NCBI GenBank assembly: GCA_020852275.1
Contig: JADZBE010000020.1
Span: forward strand, 124,001-188,000
Reading direction: 5' to 3'
From: Phycisphaerales bacterium
Lineage (GTDB): Bacteria; Planctomycetota; Phycisphaerae; UBA1845
Length of the DNA stretch: 64,000 nt
The position numbers and the translations under genes were made by a program. Shown one piece after another: positions 53,558-62,157 of this stretch. The number at the start of each line of letters is the position of its first letter. Positions within the stretch are counted from its first letter, which is position 1. The notes below the pieces were generated by a model. The model had not been told where the DNA came from. It was given only the letters and a program-made list of their open reading frames with translations, and did not search any database.

Positions 53558-55414
53558 CTACGGCCGCCGCATCGCGCGACGCAGCGCGGCGCGGTCGTCG
53601 CGGTCCACGCCGTTGTCGCCGTCGAAGTCCATCCAGCCGCAAGGCGCCGGCAGCTCGCGGCCGCTTGCTCCCAAGCAGGCGTCCATGGCGCGGCGATCCA
53701 GCCGGTCGAGGTCGCCGTCGCCGTCCGCGTCGCCGCGCATGAAGCCGGCGAACTCGATCGTGCCCTGCGTCATGAGTATCGGCGGGCCTTTGTCGGTGGT
53801 GAGCCACAGGTCGTGCAGGGTTTCGCCCCAGTGGTCCGTGTGGTTCCCATCGCGCAGCGCCTCGATGTAGTGCCGCGTGACGGTCTGATAGTAAACGCGG
53901 ACCTCCGCTCGCACCGCGTCCGGCGGAATCCAGTACGGCGTATCATCCCAATACTGTCCGTCGGCATAGGTGCAGCCCACCGCGGGCGCGCCGGCTTCCT
54001 CATACTTCGCGTTGTTGAAGCCGCGCGGCGGGATGCGGTTGTCCTTGACGATCACGTCCGCCAACGCCATGTGCGTGGTGATGCCGGGCGGATACCCGGT
54101 GGCCTCGGACATGGCCTCGCTGAGACCCACATGCATCTCGTACACGTCGGTGGATTCCTCATCCAGCTCCGCCTCGTCGGCGTCGTAGTGGCCGTATTCT
54201 CGGAGCAACCCGCCATCCGAGCCGAATAGCCGGACGTTGACCCACACGCGCCGGCCCTCGATGTGCCCGGTCGGCAGCTTGTGCCCGGATTCGTTGATGA
54301 CGCGCGTCACCAGCGTTCCGCCTTCCTGCCGCAACTCCAGCGTGGCAGCGCGCTCCAACATGTCCAAAGCCTTGTTGCGACCCGCGCGGAGTGCGGCCTT
54401 GTCCACGGAGTCGTCGTCCTTGTAGTACTCGGCGATGATGTCCAGCACCCATGCGGACGCGCCGGCGAAGTCGTGCACGGCGAGGTCCGAGCGCGAGGAG
54501 CTGTAATACGAGGCCTGTCCCGCCGCCCGAGGCATGTGGCAGTCCTGACAGCAAGCGACGACCGACACGCCGTCGCCGCCGAACCGCCCGTTCATGTCCA
54601 CACCATGCTCCGCGAACTCGCTGAGCTTCCATTCCGTGTAGGTGCGCTCCAGCGGAAAGAGGTGCTGCGGATCGGTGTCGTCCGTGGGTTGGTCAATCTC
54701 GTTGAACTTGTACGTGCCGTCGGGCAGGCGGTTCAGCGTGACGTTGCCGACGTCATGGCAGGTTCCGCAGAAGTTCCCGGAACGGAAGAACTTCGACGGC
54801 ACAACGGAATGGAACGATTCCGTGTCGTCGCGCGGTCCGCGGCGAAGCCCCGTCGGATCCAGCACGAACATCGCGTTGCCGTAGTGCTCGGGGACTTCGG
54901 CCAGCCCTCCCAGCACGCGCTTGTCCTCGTCCGGGCTGAACCGCGAGTCGTAGATCGGATCGGCCATGCTGTGGCAGAAGTGGCAGGCGACGCCCTCGCG
55001 GTCGAAGTCGTCCAGCGTGCTGCCATCCGTGTCGTAGGCGTGGCCCGTGACGAACGACATCGGCACGTGGCAGCGCATGCAGAAGTAGCCGACCTTGTCC
55101 ACGTCCTGATTGGCCGTGGTCATCTGGGCGTAAAAGAGCGGATCGCGCCCGGCCTGCCCCATGAGGCTGCCCGTCCAGGTGGTGTAAGGCTCGGTCTTTC
55201 GCTCGAACAGTCCGTGACATTCGGCGCAGTAGACGGAGGTCTTGATGGCGCTTGCGGGCACGTCGCCGACTTGCGTGCCGGGCAAGTGGAAGTCCTCGAT
55301 GGTGGTGGGCACGACGGCCGCCCCCGCCAGCCCGGTGAGCACCAGACCGCAGATGACGACCCAACATCGTCTGGAGCGGACCTTCGACACAGCGCGCTTG
55401 CTTGATTCGACCAC
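53558..55414 (-). CDS. Pentaheme c-type cytochrome with C-terminal dockerin
   Basis: 618 residues from a GTG at 55414, chosen because GGGGGGAGG lies seven bases before it; the longer frame upstream is not protein-like. Signal peptide near residues 15-33. CxxCH motifs: CAECH 63, CMRCH 112, CHFCH 144, CGTCH 216, CQDCH 289, in a cytochrome c554-like arrangement. A later region contains a metal-site-like pattern (RVINESGHKLPTGH). The last 60 residues are a dockerin: loops DADGDGDLDRLD and DFDGDNGVDRDD. A multiheme cytochrome carrying a dockerin could dock on a cohesin-bearing surface protein; I see no cohesin in the window. Electron carrier role for the nxr-like enzyme is inference. Confidence 0.83.
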   Translation of the reverse strand: MVESSKRAVSKVRSRRCWVVICGLVLTGLAGAAVVPTTIEDFHLPGTQVGDVPASAIKTSVYCAECHGLFERKTEPYTTWTGSLMGQAGRDPLFYAQMTTANQDVDKVGYFCMRCHVPMSFVTGHAYDTDGSTLDDFDREGVACHFCHSMADPIYDSRFSPDEDKRVLGGLAEVPEHYGNAMFVLDPTGLRRGPRDDTESFHSVVPSKFFRSGNFCGTCHDVGNVTLNRLPDGTYKFNEIDQPTDDTDPQHLFPLERTYTEWKLSEFAEHGVDMNGRFGGDGVSVVACCQDCHMPRAAGQASYYSSSRSDLAVHDFAGASAWVLDIIAEYYKDDDSVDKAALRAGRNKALDMLERAATLELRQEGGTLVTRVINESGHKLPTGHIEGRRVWVNVRLFGSDGGLLREYGHYDADEAELDEESTDVYEMHVGLSEAMSEATGYPPGITTHMALADVIVKDNRIPPRGFNNAKYEEAGAPAVGCTYADGQYWDDTPYWIPPDAVRAEVRVYYQTVTRHYIEALRDGNHTDHWGETLHDLWLTTDKGPPILMTQGTIEFAGFMRGDADGDGDLDRLDRRAMDACLGASGRELPAPCGWMDFDGDNGVDRDDRAALRRAMRRP

Positions 55415-55831
55415 AGATGAGCCTCCCCCCTGATTGACCACGGAAACGGATCGCCGACCCCGCCATCTCGCAGCAGGACTCGGACGAGTCCGGCATATTA
55501 ACGCGACATAAGGACGTATTTGTAGTTTATATCGTTCGCGGTACCGAATCAAGGCGGGGATGCGGCGCGATTTGCCCGGTGGATTATCGCCTGGGAATGG
55601 GCACTCGCTGCCAAGCCTCGATCTGATCGGACTGGACGCGCCCAACTCATGCCTACGAACGGCCGGCCGACGCTCCCGCCCTTGCGCCGCGGGCCGGGTT
55701 ACCAGGAACGGGAGACGAGGCTCCCTTCATGCATGGACAACGCCGATGCGGCGAAGGCGCCCTGTGCATCCCGGATGCCGCGCTGCGAGACTGAATCGTA
55801 TGCGGGATCCGCTCTCAAAGCAGGCTCAGCT
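55415..55831. other. Gene-free interval with AT-rich promoter-like stretch
   Basis: 417 bases. Only notable: an AT-rich segment near 55497-55540 (CATATTAACGCGACATAAGG and TTTGTAGTTTATATCG), in contrast to the GC-rich surroundings; it is placed to be the promoter of the minus-strand cytochrome gene. No convincing gene. Confidence 0.5.
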
Positions 55832-56320
55832 TCAGGCTACTTCTCCCGCAAGAGTGAGAACGCGGTCCAGGACGGAGGATGATATTCGGAAGCTGAGCTC
55901 AGTCTTCAGCTTGGCGATCAGCGGTTTTACGTCCCCGATCAAGCCGCGATGCTTCGCCTGGACAAGCAGCCCAAGCACCCCGAGCGGAGCCAGTCCCAGC
56001 TCCTTTGCGACGGCGCGGCCTGCTCTTTCGTCAATCAACACGGCATCCGGCCGGACTTCCACCGCCAGCGCCAGCGCCTCTGCTTCCCCGGCATGTAGAC
56101 GCTCGCAGAGCTTGTGAACGAGGTGCGGATCGGCGGGTGAGCGAACCTCGAAACACGGTGAAGCCAGAAGCTGAGTGGCGATGGATGCGTACCCGAAAGC
56201 GGCGAATTCCGCGACCACAGAAGGGGTAAGGAGGACATTTACGAACAGCTTTTCAAGGCAGGGCATGAGTCGCAGATGCGACAGACAGACAAGAGGCGAA
56301 GTGTCGCTGACTACAACCAC
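55832..56320 (-). CDS. PIN-domain toxin (DUF3368 type)
   Basis: 162 residues. PIN fold with conserved acidic residues: MVVVSDTSPLVCL (D6), ERLHAGEAEALALA (E) and AVLIDERAGRAVA (D). DUF3368 proteins are PIN-like RNases paired with UPF0175 antitoxins. The gene starts three bases after the antitoxin stop, forming a type II toxin-antitoxin operon. All expected catalytic acidic residues appear present. Confidence 0.88.
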   Translation of the reverse strand: MVVVSDTSPLVCLSHLRLMPCLEKLFVNVLLTPSVVAEFAAFGYASIATQLLASPCFEVRSPADPHLVHKLCERLHAGEAEALALAVEVRPDAVLIDERAGRAVAKELGLAPLGVLGLLVQAKHRGLIGDVKPLIAKLKTELSFRISSSVLDRVLTLAGEVA

Positions 56321-56323
56321 GGG

Positions 56324-56569
56324 TTAGTTGTCGAGTTTCCGCAGCACTGCTTCGTCGTCCCTCAACTCGTCAAGCGTCGGGCGGTAGACGGCGATGCCGC
56401 GCGCGCGAAGTTGCGCTTCGATCTCGGCTCGCGAAAGGCCAGCCAACCGAGCCGCTGTAAAGAGGTCAAGCCGATCGCCGTCGAAGAGACGGCAAGCGAA
56501 CTCGATCAGCGCCTCTCGCTCCGTAAGCCCGGCTTGGCTTAGGATGTCATCAGGAAGTGAGATCGTCAT
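56324..56569 (-). CDS. UPF0175 family antitoxin
   Basis: 81 residues from the ATG at 56569: MTISLPDDILSQAGLTEREALIEFACRLFDGDRLDLFTAARLAGLSRAEIEAQLRARGI. The UPF0175 helix-turn-helix-like core binds promoter DNA and the PIN toxin. The longer frame upstream (to 56740) is not protein-like. First gene of the antitoxin-toxin pair. Confidence 0.88.
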   Translation of the reverse strand: MTISLPDDILSQAGLTEREALIEFACRLFDGDRLDLFTAARLAGLSRAEIEAQLRARGIAVYRPTLDELRDDEAVLRKLDN

Positions 56570-57189
56570 GCTGTGATTATACACTGCCGCCCTTGAAGCG
56601 GGAGGGCAAGTCAATCCAGCGGGGTCATTTCGGTTGCGAGGAACCTCTCGGGAGCTGCCTTGGCGCTGCCTCGGTTTAGCACCGCGACACGAGGATGAAG
56701 ACTCCCGCGCAGAAAAATGCGGCGACGGTTTTTTTTTCATCCTCCCCCCCAGGAGGGGGATTGGGGGGAAGGGTGGTTCGCCGGGGCATCCGCATGCGTA
56801 CCAGACGCACCGTTACAACCGGCGAAGGCTAGTGGACGACAGGACGTGCAAGAATATGCCTCGAAACGAACTCGCAAGATCCCAAACTTGCTGCGAACAT
56901 GGCAATCGTCTAGGCATCGCTTGATTCGAGCCGATACATTCCGTACCATGTAAAAGAAGGCGAACCCACACGCCGCCGCCACCTGTTTATCAGACAGGGC
57001 GCACGCGCGTGTGAGTTCAAAGAGAGATGGCCGTCGATCGTTGATCGACGTGCTGCCTAGCGACGCCAGTACGCCTACTTCAACCAGGACGCACTGGCGT
57101 CGCCTTTTGGGCAACGCCCGCCGGGACGCTTCGGCAGCACCGATACGACGTGGTGCGCCCGGCAGCGGCTATTGTCCGATCCCGATGGA
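56570..57189. other. Gene-free interval with G/C homopolymers
   Basis: 620 bases with no supported gene. A run around 56730-56775 has T8, C7-C8 and G-rich tracts (GGAGGGGGATTGGGGGGAAG) that could form G-quadruplex or slippage sites. Two stem-loops (57033-57049 and 57060-57103) are listed separately. Confidence 0.5.
57033..57103. repeat. Two adjacent stem-loops
   Basis: GTCGATC-GTT-GATCGAC (57033-57049) and a perfect 11-bp stem GCGACGCCAGT (57060-57070) with ACTGGCGTCGC (57093-57103) over a 22-base loop. They lie 87 bases downstream of the winged-helix gene's stop on the minus strand, so they may belong to its 3' untranslated region or encode a small structured RNA. Confidence 0.7.
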
Positions 57190-57600
57190 TCATTCGGATT
57201 CACCCCCCTTCGCTAAAAAGAGCTTGTCGTTGCGAACTTCGATCTTCAGACCTTTTTTGAGGGTGTACAAGGTCGCGTGGAGGTTTCGGCGAACGTCGCC
57301 AGCCCGCGAGTCTACTCGGTCTTTCAGGGCTTCGATCAAATCCGAACTGGAACAGCCCGGATGGTTGGCGAGGTAGTCGAGCACTGCCGCTTTCGGCGGC
57401 TTGCGCTCGCTCGCCACCGGTCCGCTTTTCCTTTCAGCAAGCTCGATAAGACCAGACAACACCCTAACCTCCGACTCTAAGGCCGCGCGTTCGGCCTGGA
57501 AATCGGCGAGCTTTCCATCTACGATGCCGATCCGCCGACGGGCATCGTCCAATCGTTGTTCAACCAGATTCAACGGGATGGTCCGTGCGTTTTCGTTCAT
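57190..57600 (-). CDS. Coiled-coil winged-helix protein of unknown function
   Basis: 136 residues. A predicted coiled coil (residues 10-55: LVEQRLDDARRRIGIVDGKLADFQAERAALESEVRVLSGLIEL) followed by a winged helix (AAVLDYLANHPGCSSSDLIEALKDRVDSRAGDVRRNLHATLYTLKKGLKIEVRNDKLFLAKGG). Resembles a small DNA-binding regulator; no partner gene adjoins it. GGAGAGG-like sequence precedes the ATG at 57600. Confidence 0.75.
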   Translation of the reverse strand: MNENARTIPLNLVEQRLDDARRRIGIVDGKLADFQAERAALESEVRVLSGLIELAERKSGPVASERKPPKAAVLDYLANHPGCSSSDLIEALKDRVDSRAGDVRRNLHATLYTLKKGLKIEVRNDKLFLAKGGESE

Positions 57601-58165
57601 TTGAAACCTCTCCGGTCGATAGTATCGCCTTCCCGTCCGAATAGCAAATCCTGGATTGAACGTTGCGCGGCACCGAACAATCCATCAATCTCGCCCTCAA
57701 TTATCTCAGCAGCCCCTGCAACTGTCAAACTAGCCGTAGGGGTGTCAGCATGGAGACATCAATACATGGGATAGATGGAATGACGGCACCCAACAGGGGA
57801 CAACTGGTACACCGGGACGTGAGGTTGACCAAAGCAAAACGGAAGTGTAGGGCAGCGCGTAAACACATGCAGGAAAACAGATTGCGCCGAAACGACGGAT
57901 ATCGCCATCGCTACGGACTGGCATATCACACACATTTCTCACGTGTATACATATCATACGAGTATCATGGTGTCTGATAAAGAGTCTCGCACATCAACTC
58001 CACACAGTGCGGAGGGCGGGAGAAGCCCTCCCCCTGCCCCCTCCCGGGGGGAGGGGGAAGGGGGGGAGAAGAGGCTGTGGCTTGCTTCTGAGGGGCGGAT
58101 TTGGGGTTCCAGCCGCCTTTGAGGTAGCCTGCGCCTCCTGCAGGTCCAAAGCAGCGGAGGTTGGG
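57601..58165. other. Gene-free interval
   Basis: 565 bases. A 104-codon frame at 57663-57977 lacks a ribosome site and domain. From 58013 a hairpin-forming stretch CCCCCTCCC-GGG-type (58034-58065: CCCCTCCCGGGGGGAGGGGG) precedes the thioredoxin-fold gene. No gene supported. Confidence 0.5.
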
Positions 58166-60448
58166 ATGGTTTGCTTCCTGCTTGCGAGCGCATTAGCGAT
58201 GAATCCAGTCGGGGCACAAGAAGCGAACTCGCCAGCGCAGTCCTCGCCGGCCCACGCAGCGACGGCGCAGTCGTCTCCTGCGCCCGCAACCTCCGAGCAT
58301 CCAACGCCCGGTCGGCGCCCGCTCCCCTCCGCCGAGGCGATGCGAGCGCTGCCTCCGGACGGCGGGCCGGAGTTCAACCGGCTGGTGTTCGAGAAAAGCC
58401 CGTACCTGCTGCAACATGCGTCCAATCCGGTGGACTGGTATCCGTGGGGCGAAGCGGCGTTCGAGCGTGCGCGGCGGGAGGACAAGCCCATCTTCCTCTC
58501 GATCGGCTACTCGACGTGCCACTGGTGTCACGTTATGGAGCACGAGTCGTTTGAGAATGAGGAGGTCGCGGCGCTGCTGAATCGCGACTTCGTCTGCATC
58601 AAGGTGGATCGCGAAGAGCGCCCCGACGTGGACTCGGTCTATATGAGCGTCTGCCAGGCGATGACCGGCGGCGGCGGCTGGCCGCTCACCGTGCTGCTGA
58701 TGCCGGACAAGAGGCCGTTCTTTGCCGCGACTTACATTCCGCGCGAGGATCAGTTCGGGCGCAAGGGGATTCTGCGTTTCGTGCCCGAGATCGCGGAAGC
58801 ATGGCGCACGCACCGCGCGGACATCGAAGGCTTCGCCAGGCGGGCGACCGAGCGCGCCGCCGCCTCGCCCAAGGGGGAATCAGGCAGCGTCAACGCCGAC
58901 GTGCTCATCCAGGCGGCAAGGCAACTGGCCGGGCGCTTCGACGCGCAGCGCGGCGGGTTCGGCGACTCCCCGAAGTTCCCCACGCCGCACCACCTCACGT
59001 TCCTGCTTCGCGCGTGGAAGCGCTCGGGCGACGCCGCCGCGCTGCACATGGTGGAGAAAACGCTCAGCGAGATGGCCTCGGGCGGCATCTACGATCACGT
59101 CGGTTTTGGTTTTCATCGTTACTCCACGGACGCCGACTGGCTGGTGCCGCACTTTGAGAAAATGCTGTACGACCAGGCTCAGCTCGTGATCGCGTACTCG
59201 GAGGCGTTCGCGGCCACGGGCAAGCCGGAATACGCCCGCACGGCGCGGGAGATCATGACGTATGTGCTGCGCGACATGACCGCGCCGGAGGGCGGCTTTT
59301 ACAGCGCCGAGGACGCGGACAGCGAAGGCGTCGAGGGCAAGTTCTACGTGTGGACGCGCGACGAGCTGGTTTCCATTCTGGGCGAGACCGACGCGGACTT
59401 CGCCCGGCAGGTGTGGAACGTGCTCCCGGAGGGCAACTTCACCAATCCGCATACGCCGCCGAACACGAACATTCTTCACCGCACGCGCAGTCCAGCCCAA
59501 CTGGCGGAGGGCATGGGCATCAGCGAGTCGGACTTCCTGCAGCGCATCGAGGGGGTCCGGCAGAAGCTCTTTGCCGCGCGGGTGCGCCGGATTGCCCCGT
59601 ACAAGGACGACAAGATCCTCACCGACTGGAACGGGCTGATGATCGCGGCGGCCGCGGTGGCGTCGCGCACGTTGGATCAGCCGGAGTACGCCGACGCCGC
59701 CCGTCGGGCGGCCGATTTCGCGCTGGACAAGCTGCGCGACCCGCGTGGTCGGCTGCTGAAGCGATATCGTGCGGGGGAGGCCGGACTGTCGGCGCATCTG
59801 GAGGACTACGCGTTTCTGATCTGGGGGCTGATCGAGCTGTATGAGACGACCTTCGAGGCACGCTACTTGGAGGAGGCCGTAGCGCTGCAGCGGATGCAGC
59901 TTCTTCATTACTGGGACCCAACGGGGGGAGGGTTCTTCCTTACGGCGGGCGATGGGGAGGCGCTGATTGCCCGGCCGCGCGAGGTTTACGACGGCGCGCT
60001 GCCTTCCGGCAACTCGGTTTCGCTGACCAATCTCCTGCGGCTGTCGCGGATGACGGGCGAGCCGGAGTTCGAGAAGCGTGCGTCGCAGCTCACGCAGGCC
60101 TTCGGAGGCAGCATCGGCCGCGCGCCGGTGGCGTACACGCACTTCCTCTGCGGGGTGGATTTCGTCGAGGGGCCGGCGCATGAGGTTGTGATCGTGGGGC
60201 GCCCCGGCGCGGACGACACGCGCGCGATGCTCGATGCGCTGCAGAAGCAGTTCCTGCCCAACGTCGTGGTGCTGCTGCGACCGGACCAGGCCAACCCGCC
60301 TCCCATCTGCCGGATCGCGCCCTTTACTTTGAACCAGACGGCCTCGGCGGGCCAAGCGACGGCCTACGTGTGCCGCAACTTTTCGTGCAACGCGCCGACG
60401 ACGGATCCGGCGAAGATGCTTTCACTTCTGGGCGTCAGCGCAGAATGA
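58166..60448 (+). CDS. Thioredoxin-fold (SSP411/YyaL-type) secreted protein
   Basis: 760 residues from the ATG at 58166, with GGAGG five bases upstream. A signal peptide-like start [20 protein letters not shown]. The DUF255/thioredoxin-like domain carries the hallmark [16 protein letters not shown] with CHWC at 118-121; the rest is an (alpha/alpha)6 barrel with repeated features of the SSP411/YyaL family (e.g. [12 protein letters not shown]-type [18 protein letters not shown]). These proteins are widespread but poorly characterised; a redox or carbohydrate-related role is suggested. The longer frame upstream to 58007 is unlikely. Confidence 0.9.
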   Translation: MVCFLLASALAMNPVGAQEANSPAQSSPAHAATAQSSPAPATSEHPTPGRRPLPSAEAMRALPPDGGPEFNRLVFEKSPYLLQHASNPVDWYPWGEAAFERARREDKPIFLSIGYSTCHWCHVMEHESFENEEVAALLNRDFVCIKVDREERPDVDSVYMSVCQAMTGGGGWPLTVLLMPDKRPFFAATYIPREDQFGRKGILRFVPEIAEAWRTHRADIEGFARRATERAAASPKGESGSVNADVLIQAARQLAGRFDAQRGGFGDSPKFPTPHHLTFLLRAWKRSGDAAALHMVEKTLSEMASGGIYDHVGFGFHRYSTDADWLVPHFEKMLYDQAQLVIAYSEAFAATGKPEYARTAREIMTYVLRDMTAPEGGFYSAEDADSEGVEGKFYVWTRDELVSILGETDADFARQVWNVLPEGNFTNPHTPPNTNILHRTRSPAQLAEGMGISESDFLQRIEGVRQKLFAARVRRIAPYKDDKILTDWNGLMIAAAAVASRTLDQPEYADAARRAADFALDKLRDPRGRLLKRYRAGEAGLSAHLEDYAFLIWGLIELYETTFEARYLEEAVALQRMQLLHYWDPTGGGFFLTAGDGEALIARPREVYDGALPSGNSVSLTNLLRLSRMTGEPEFEKRASQLTQAFGGSIGRAPVAYTHFLCGVDFVEGPAHEVVIVGRPGADDTRAMLDALQKQFLPNVVVLLRPDQANPPPICRIAPFTLNQTASAGQATAYVCRNFSCNAPTTDPAKMLSLLGVSAE

Positions 60449-60466
60449 ACGACCGTTTGCGGGGGG

Positions 60467-60492
60467 CACGGGTCCGCAGCAGCGGACCCGTG
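60467..60492. terminator. Perfect 11-bp stem-loop after the thioredoxin-fold gene
   Basis: Arms CACGGGTCCGC (60467-60477) and GCGGACCCGTG (60482-60492) with loop AGCA, 19 bases downstream of the stop. A strong stem without a U-tract, so it may be a transcript-end structure rather than a classic intrinsic terminator. Confidence 0.65.
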
Positions 60493-60687
60493 GGACGAGG
60501 ACATGAGCATCGGTTCTTGAACCTCCACCGCCTGGCGAGTACGCCAGACCGTGCCGCCCACGCGTAGGGAACGAAGGCCAGAGCGTGCCCCCCCACCGGT
60601 CGACCGAGAATGCTGCCTTGTGTGGCTGAGTCTATCCCCGGTCGGTTATCATGCCGGCGCAAGCGGGTGTCATTAGGAGAAGCTTAC

Positions 60688-62076
60688 ATGTTGCCGACGA
60701 ACGATCGAATGAACGAGGCAGCGTCCCATGACCGAAGGGAGTTTCTCCGGCTCGGCGCCATCGGCGGCGTAAGCTCGCTCGTGGCCGCGTTGAACCTCCC
60801 CGGCTGCGCGACGACGGGCGCTCGTCCGGTTGCCGGACCTCGGTCGCCGCTGACCGCCCCACCCATGCCGCGCGTGCGCATGGGCTTCGTCGGCGTCGGC
60901 GGGATGGGGTCGCACCATGTGCTCAACTGCTTCCTGAAGCTCGAGGGCGTCGAGATCAAGGCCGTCTGCGACATCGTCCCGGAGAAAGTGAAGCGGATTC
61001 AGGACGAAGTCGAGAAGGCCGGTCAGCCTCGCCCGGCCGCTTATGACCGCGGACCGCGCGATTTCGAACGGCTGTGCGCGGAGCAGGACCTGGACCTCGT
61101 ATTCACCGCGACGCCCTGGGAGTGGCATGTGCCCGTGTGCGTCGCGGCGATGAAGAACGGCAAGCACGCGGCCACTGAGGTCCCCGCGGCGGTCACGCTC
61201 GATGAATGCTGGGAGCTGGTCGAAACGGCCGAAAAGCAGCGGAAACACTGCGTAATGATGGAGAACTGCTGCTACGACCGGGCGGAGATGCTGACGCTGA
61301 ACCTCGTTCGCAAGGGGCTTCTGGGCGAGGTGCTGCACGGCGAATGCGGCTACCTTCATGACCTTCGCGGCGTGAAGTTCAGCACGGACGGGGAGGGGCT
61401 GTGGCGGCGGGCGCATTCGCAGACGCGCAACGGAAACCTGTACCCGACGCACGGGCTGGGTCCCATCAGCCAGTGCATGAACATCAACCGCGGCGACCGC
61501 TTCTCGCATCTCGTGTCCATGAGCGGCCCGTCCCGCGGAATGCAGCTCTATCAGAAAGAGCACCTCAAGCCCGACGACGCGCGGCGGAGCGAGACCTACA
61601 AGCTGGGCGACATCAACCTCACGCTCATTGCGACCGCGCTGGGCCGGACGATCTACCTCATGCATGATACGAACCTGCCGCGCCCTTACAGCCGCATCCA
61701 CATCGTGCAAGGCACGCGGGGGCTGCTGGAGAAATGGCCTGAGCGCGTGTACATCGAGGGTCGCAGCCCGAACGACGACTGGGAGAAACTCGACAAGTAC
61801 TTCGAGGAGTTTGAGCATCCGCTGTGGAAATCCGAGGCGGTTAAAAAAGCCGCCGGCGGTCATGGCGGCATGGACTTCCTCGAAGATTACCGGTTGATTC
61901 AGTGCCTGCGCGCCGGCGCGGCAACGGACATGGACGTGTACGACGCGGCCTCGTGGAGCAGCATCTGTGCGCTGACGGAAAAAAGCGTGGCGGGTCGAAC
62001 CCGACCCGTGGATGTGCCCGACTTCACACGGGGGCGCTGGCAGGATCGCCAGCCGCTGGGGATCGTGGAAGGCTAG
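60688..62076 (+). CDS. GH109-type NAD-dependent glycosidase (Gfo/Idh/MocA fold)
   Basis: 462 residues from the ATG at 60688, with AGGAG upstream. Tat-type signal RREFLRLGAIGGVSSLVAAL at the N-terminus, ending near a Cys (LPGCATTG), so it may be a lipoprotein. Rossmann motif GVGGMGSHHV. Several stretches resemble GH109 alpha-N-acetylgalactosaminidases as I recall them: TPWEWHVPV, LDECWELVET, YLHDLRGVKF, NGNLYPTHGLGPI and FTRGRWQDRQP. GH109 enzymes cleave by transient NAD oxidation at C3. Substrate is inferred from family similarity only. Confidence 0.85.
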   Translation: MLPTNDRMNEAASHDRREFLRLGAIGGVSSLVAALNLPGCATTGARPVAGPRSPLTAPPMPRVRMGFVGVGGMGSHHVLNCFLKLEGVEIKAVCDIVPEKVKRIQDEVEKAGQPRPAAYDRGPRDFERLCAEQDLDLVFTATPWEWHVPVCVAAMKNGKHAATEVPAAVTLDECWELVETAEKQRKHCVMMENCCYDRAEMLTLNLVRKGLLGEVLHGECGYLHDLRGVKFSTDGEGLWRRAHSQTRNGNLYPTHGLGPISQCMNINRGDRFSHLVSMSGPSRGMQLYQKEHLKPDDARRSETYKLGDINLTLIATALGRTIYLMHDTNLPRPYSRIHIVQGTRGLLEKWPERVYIEGRSPNDDWEKLDKYFEEFEHPLWKSEAVKKAAGGHGGMDFLEDYRLIQCLRAGAATDMDVYDAASWSSICALTEKSVAGRTRPVDVPDFTRGRWQDRQPLGIVEG

Positions 62077-62157
62077 GCGCGGCGACGTTTGATTCCAGAG
62101 CCTGCCGGACTATCATTGTGCCAGGCGGAAAGCACGGGAACTTCAGGAGTGCCACGG

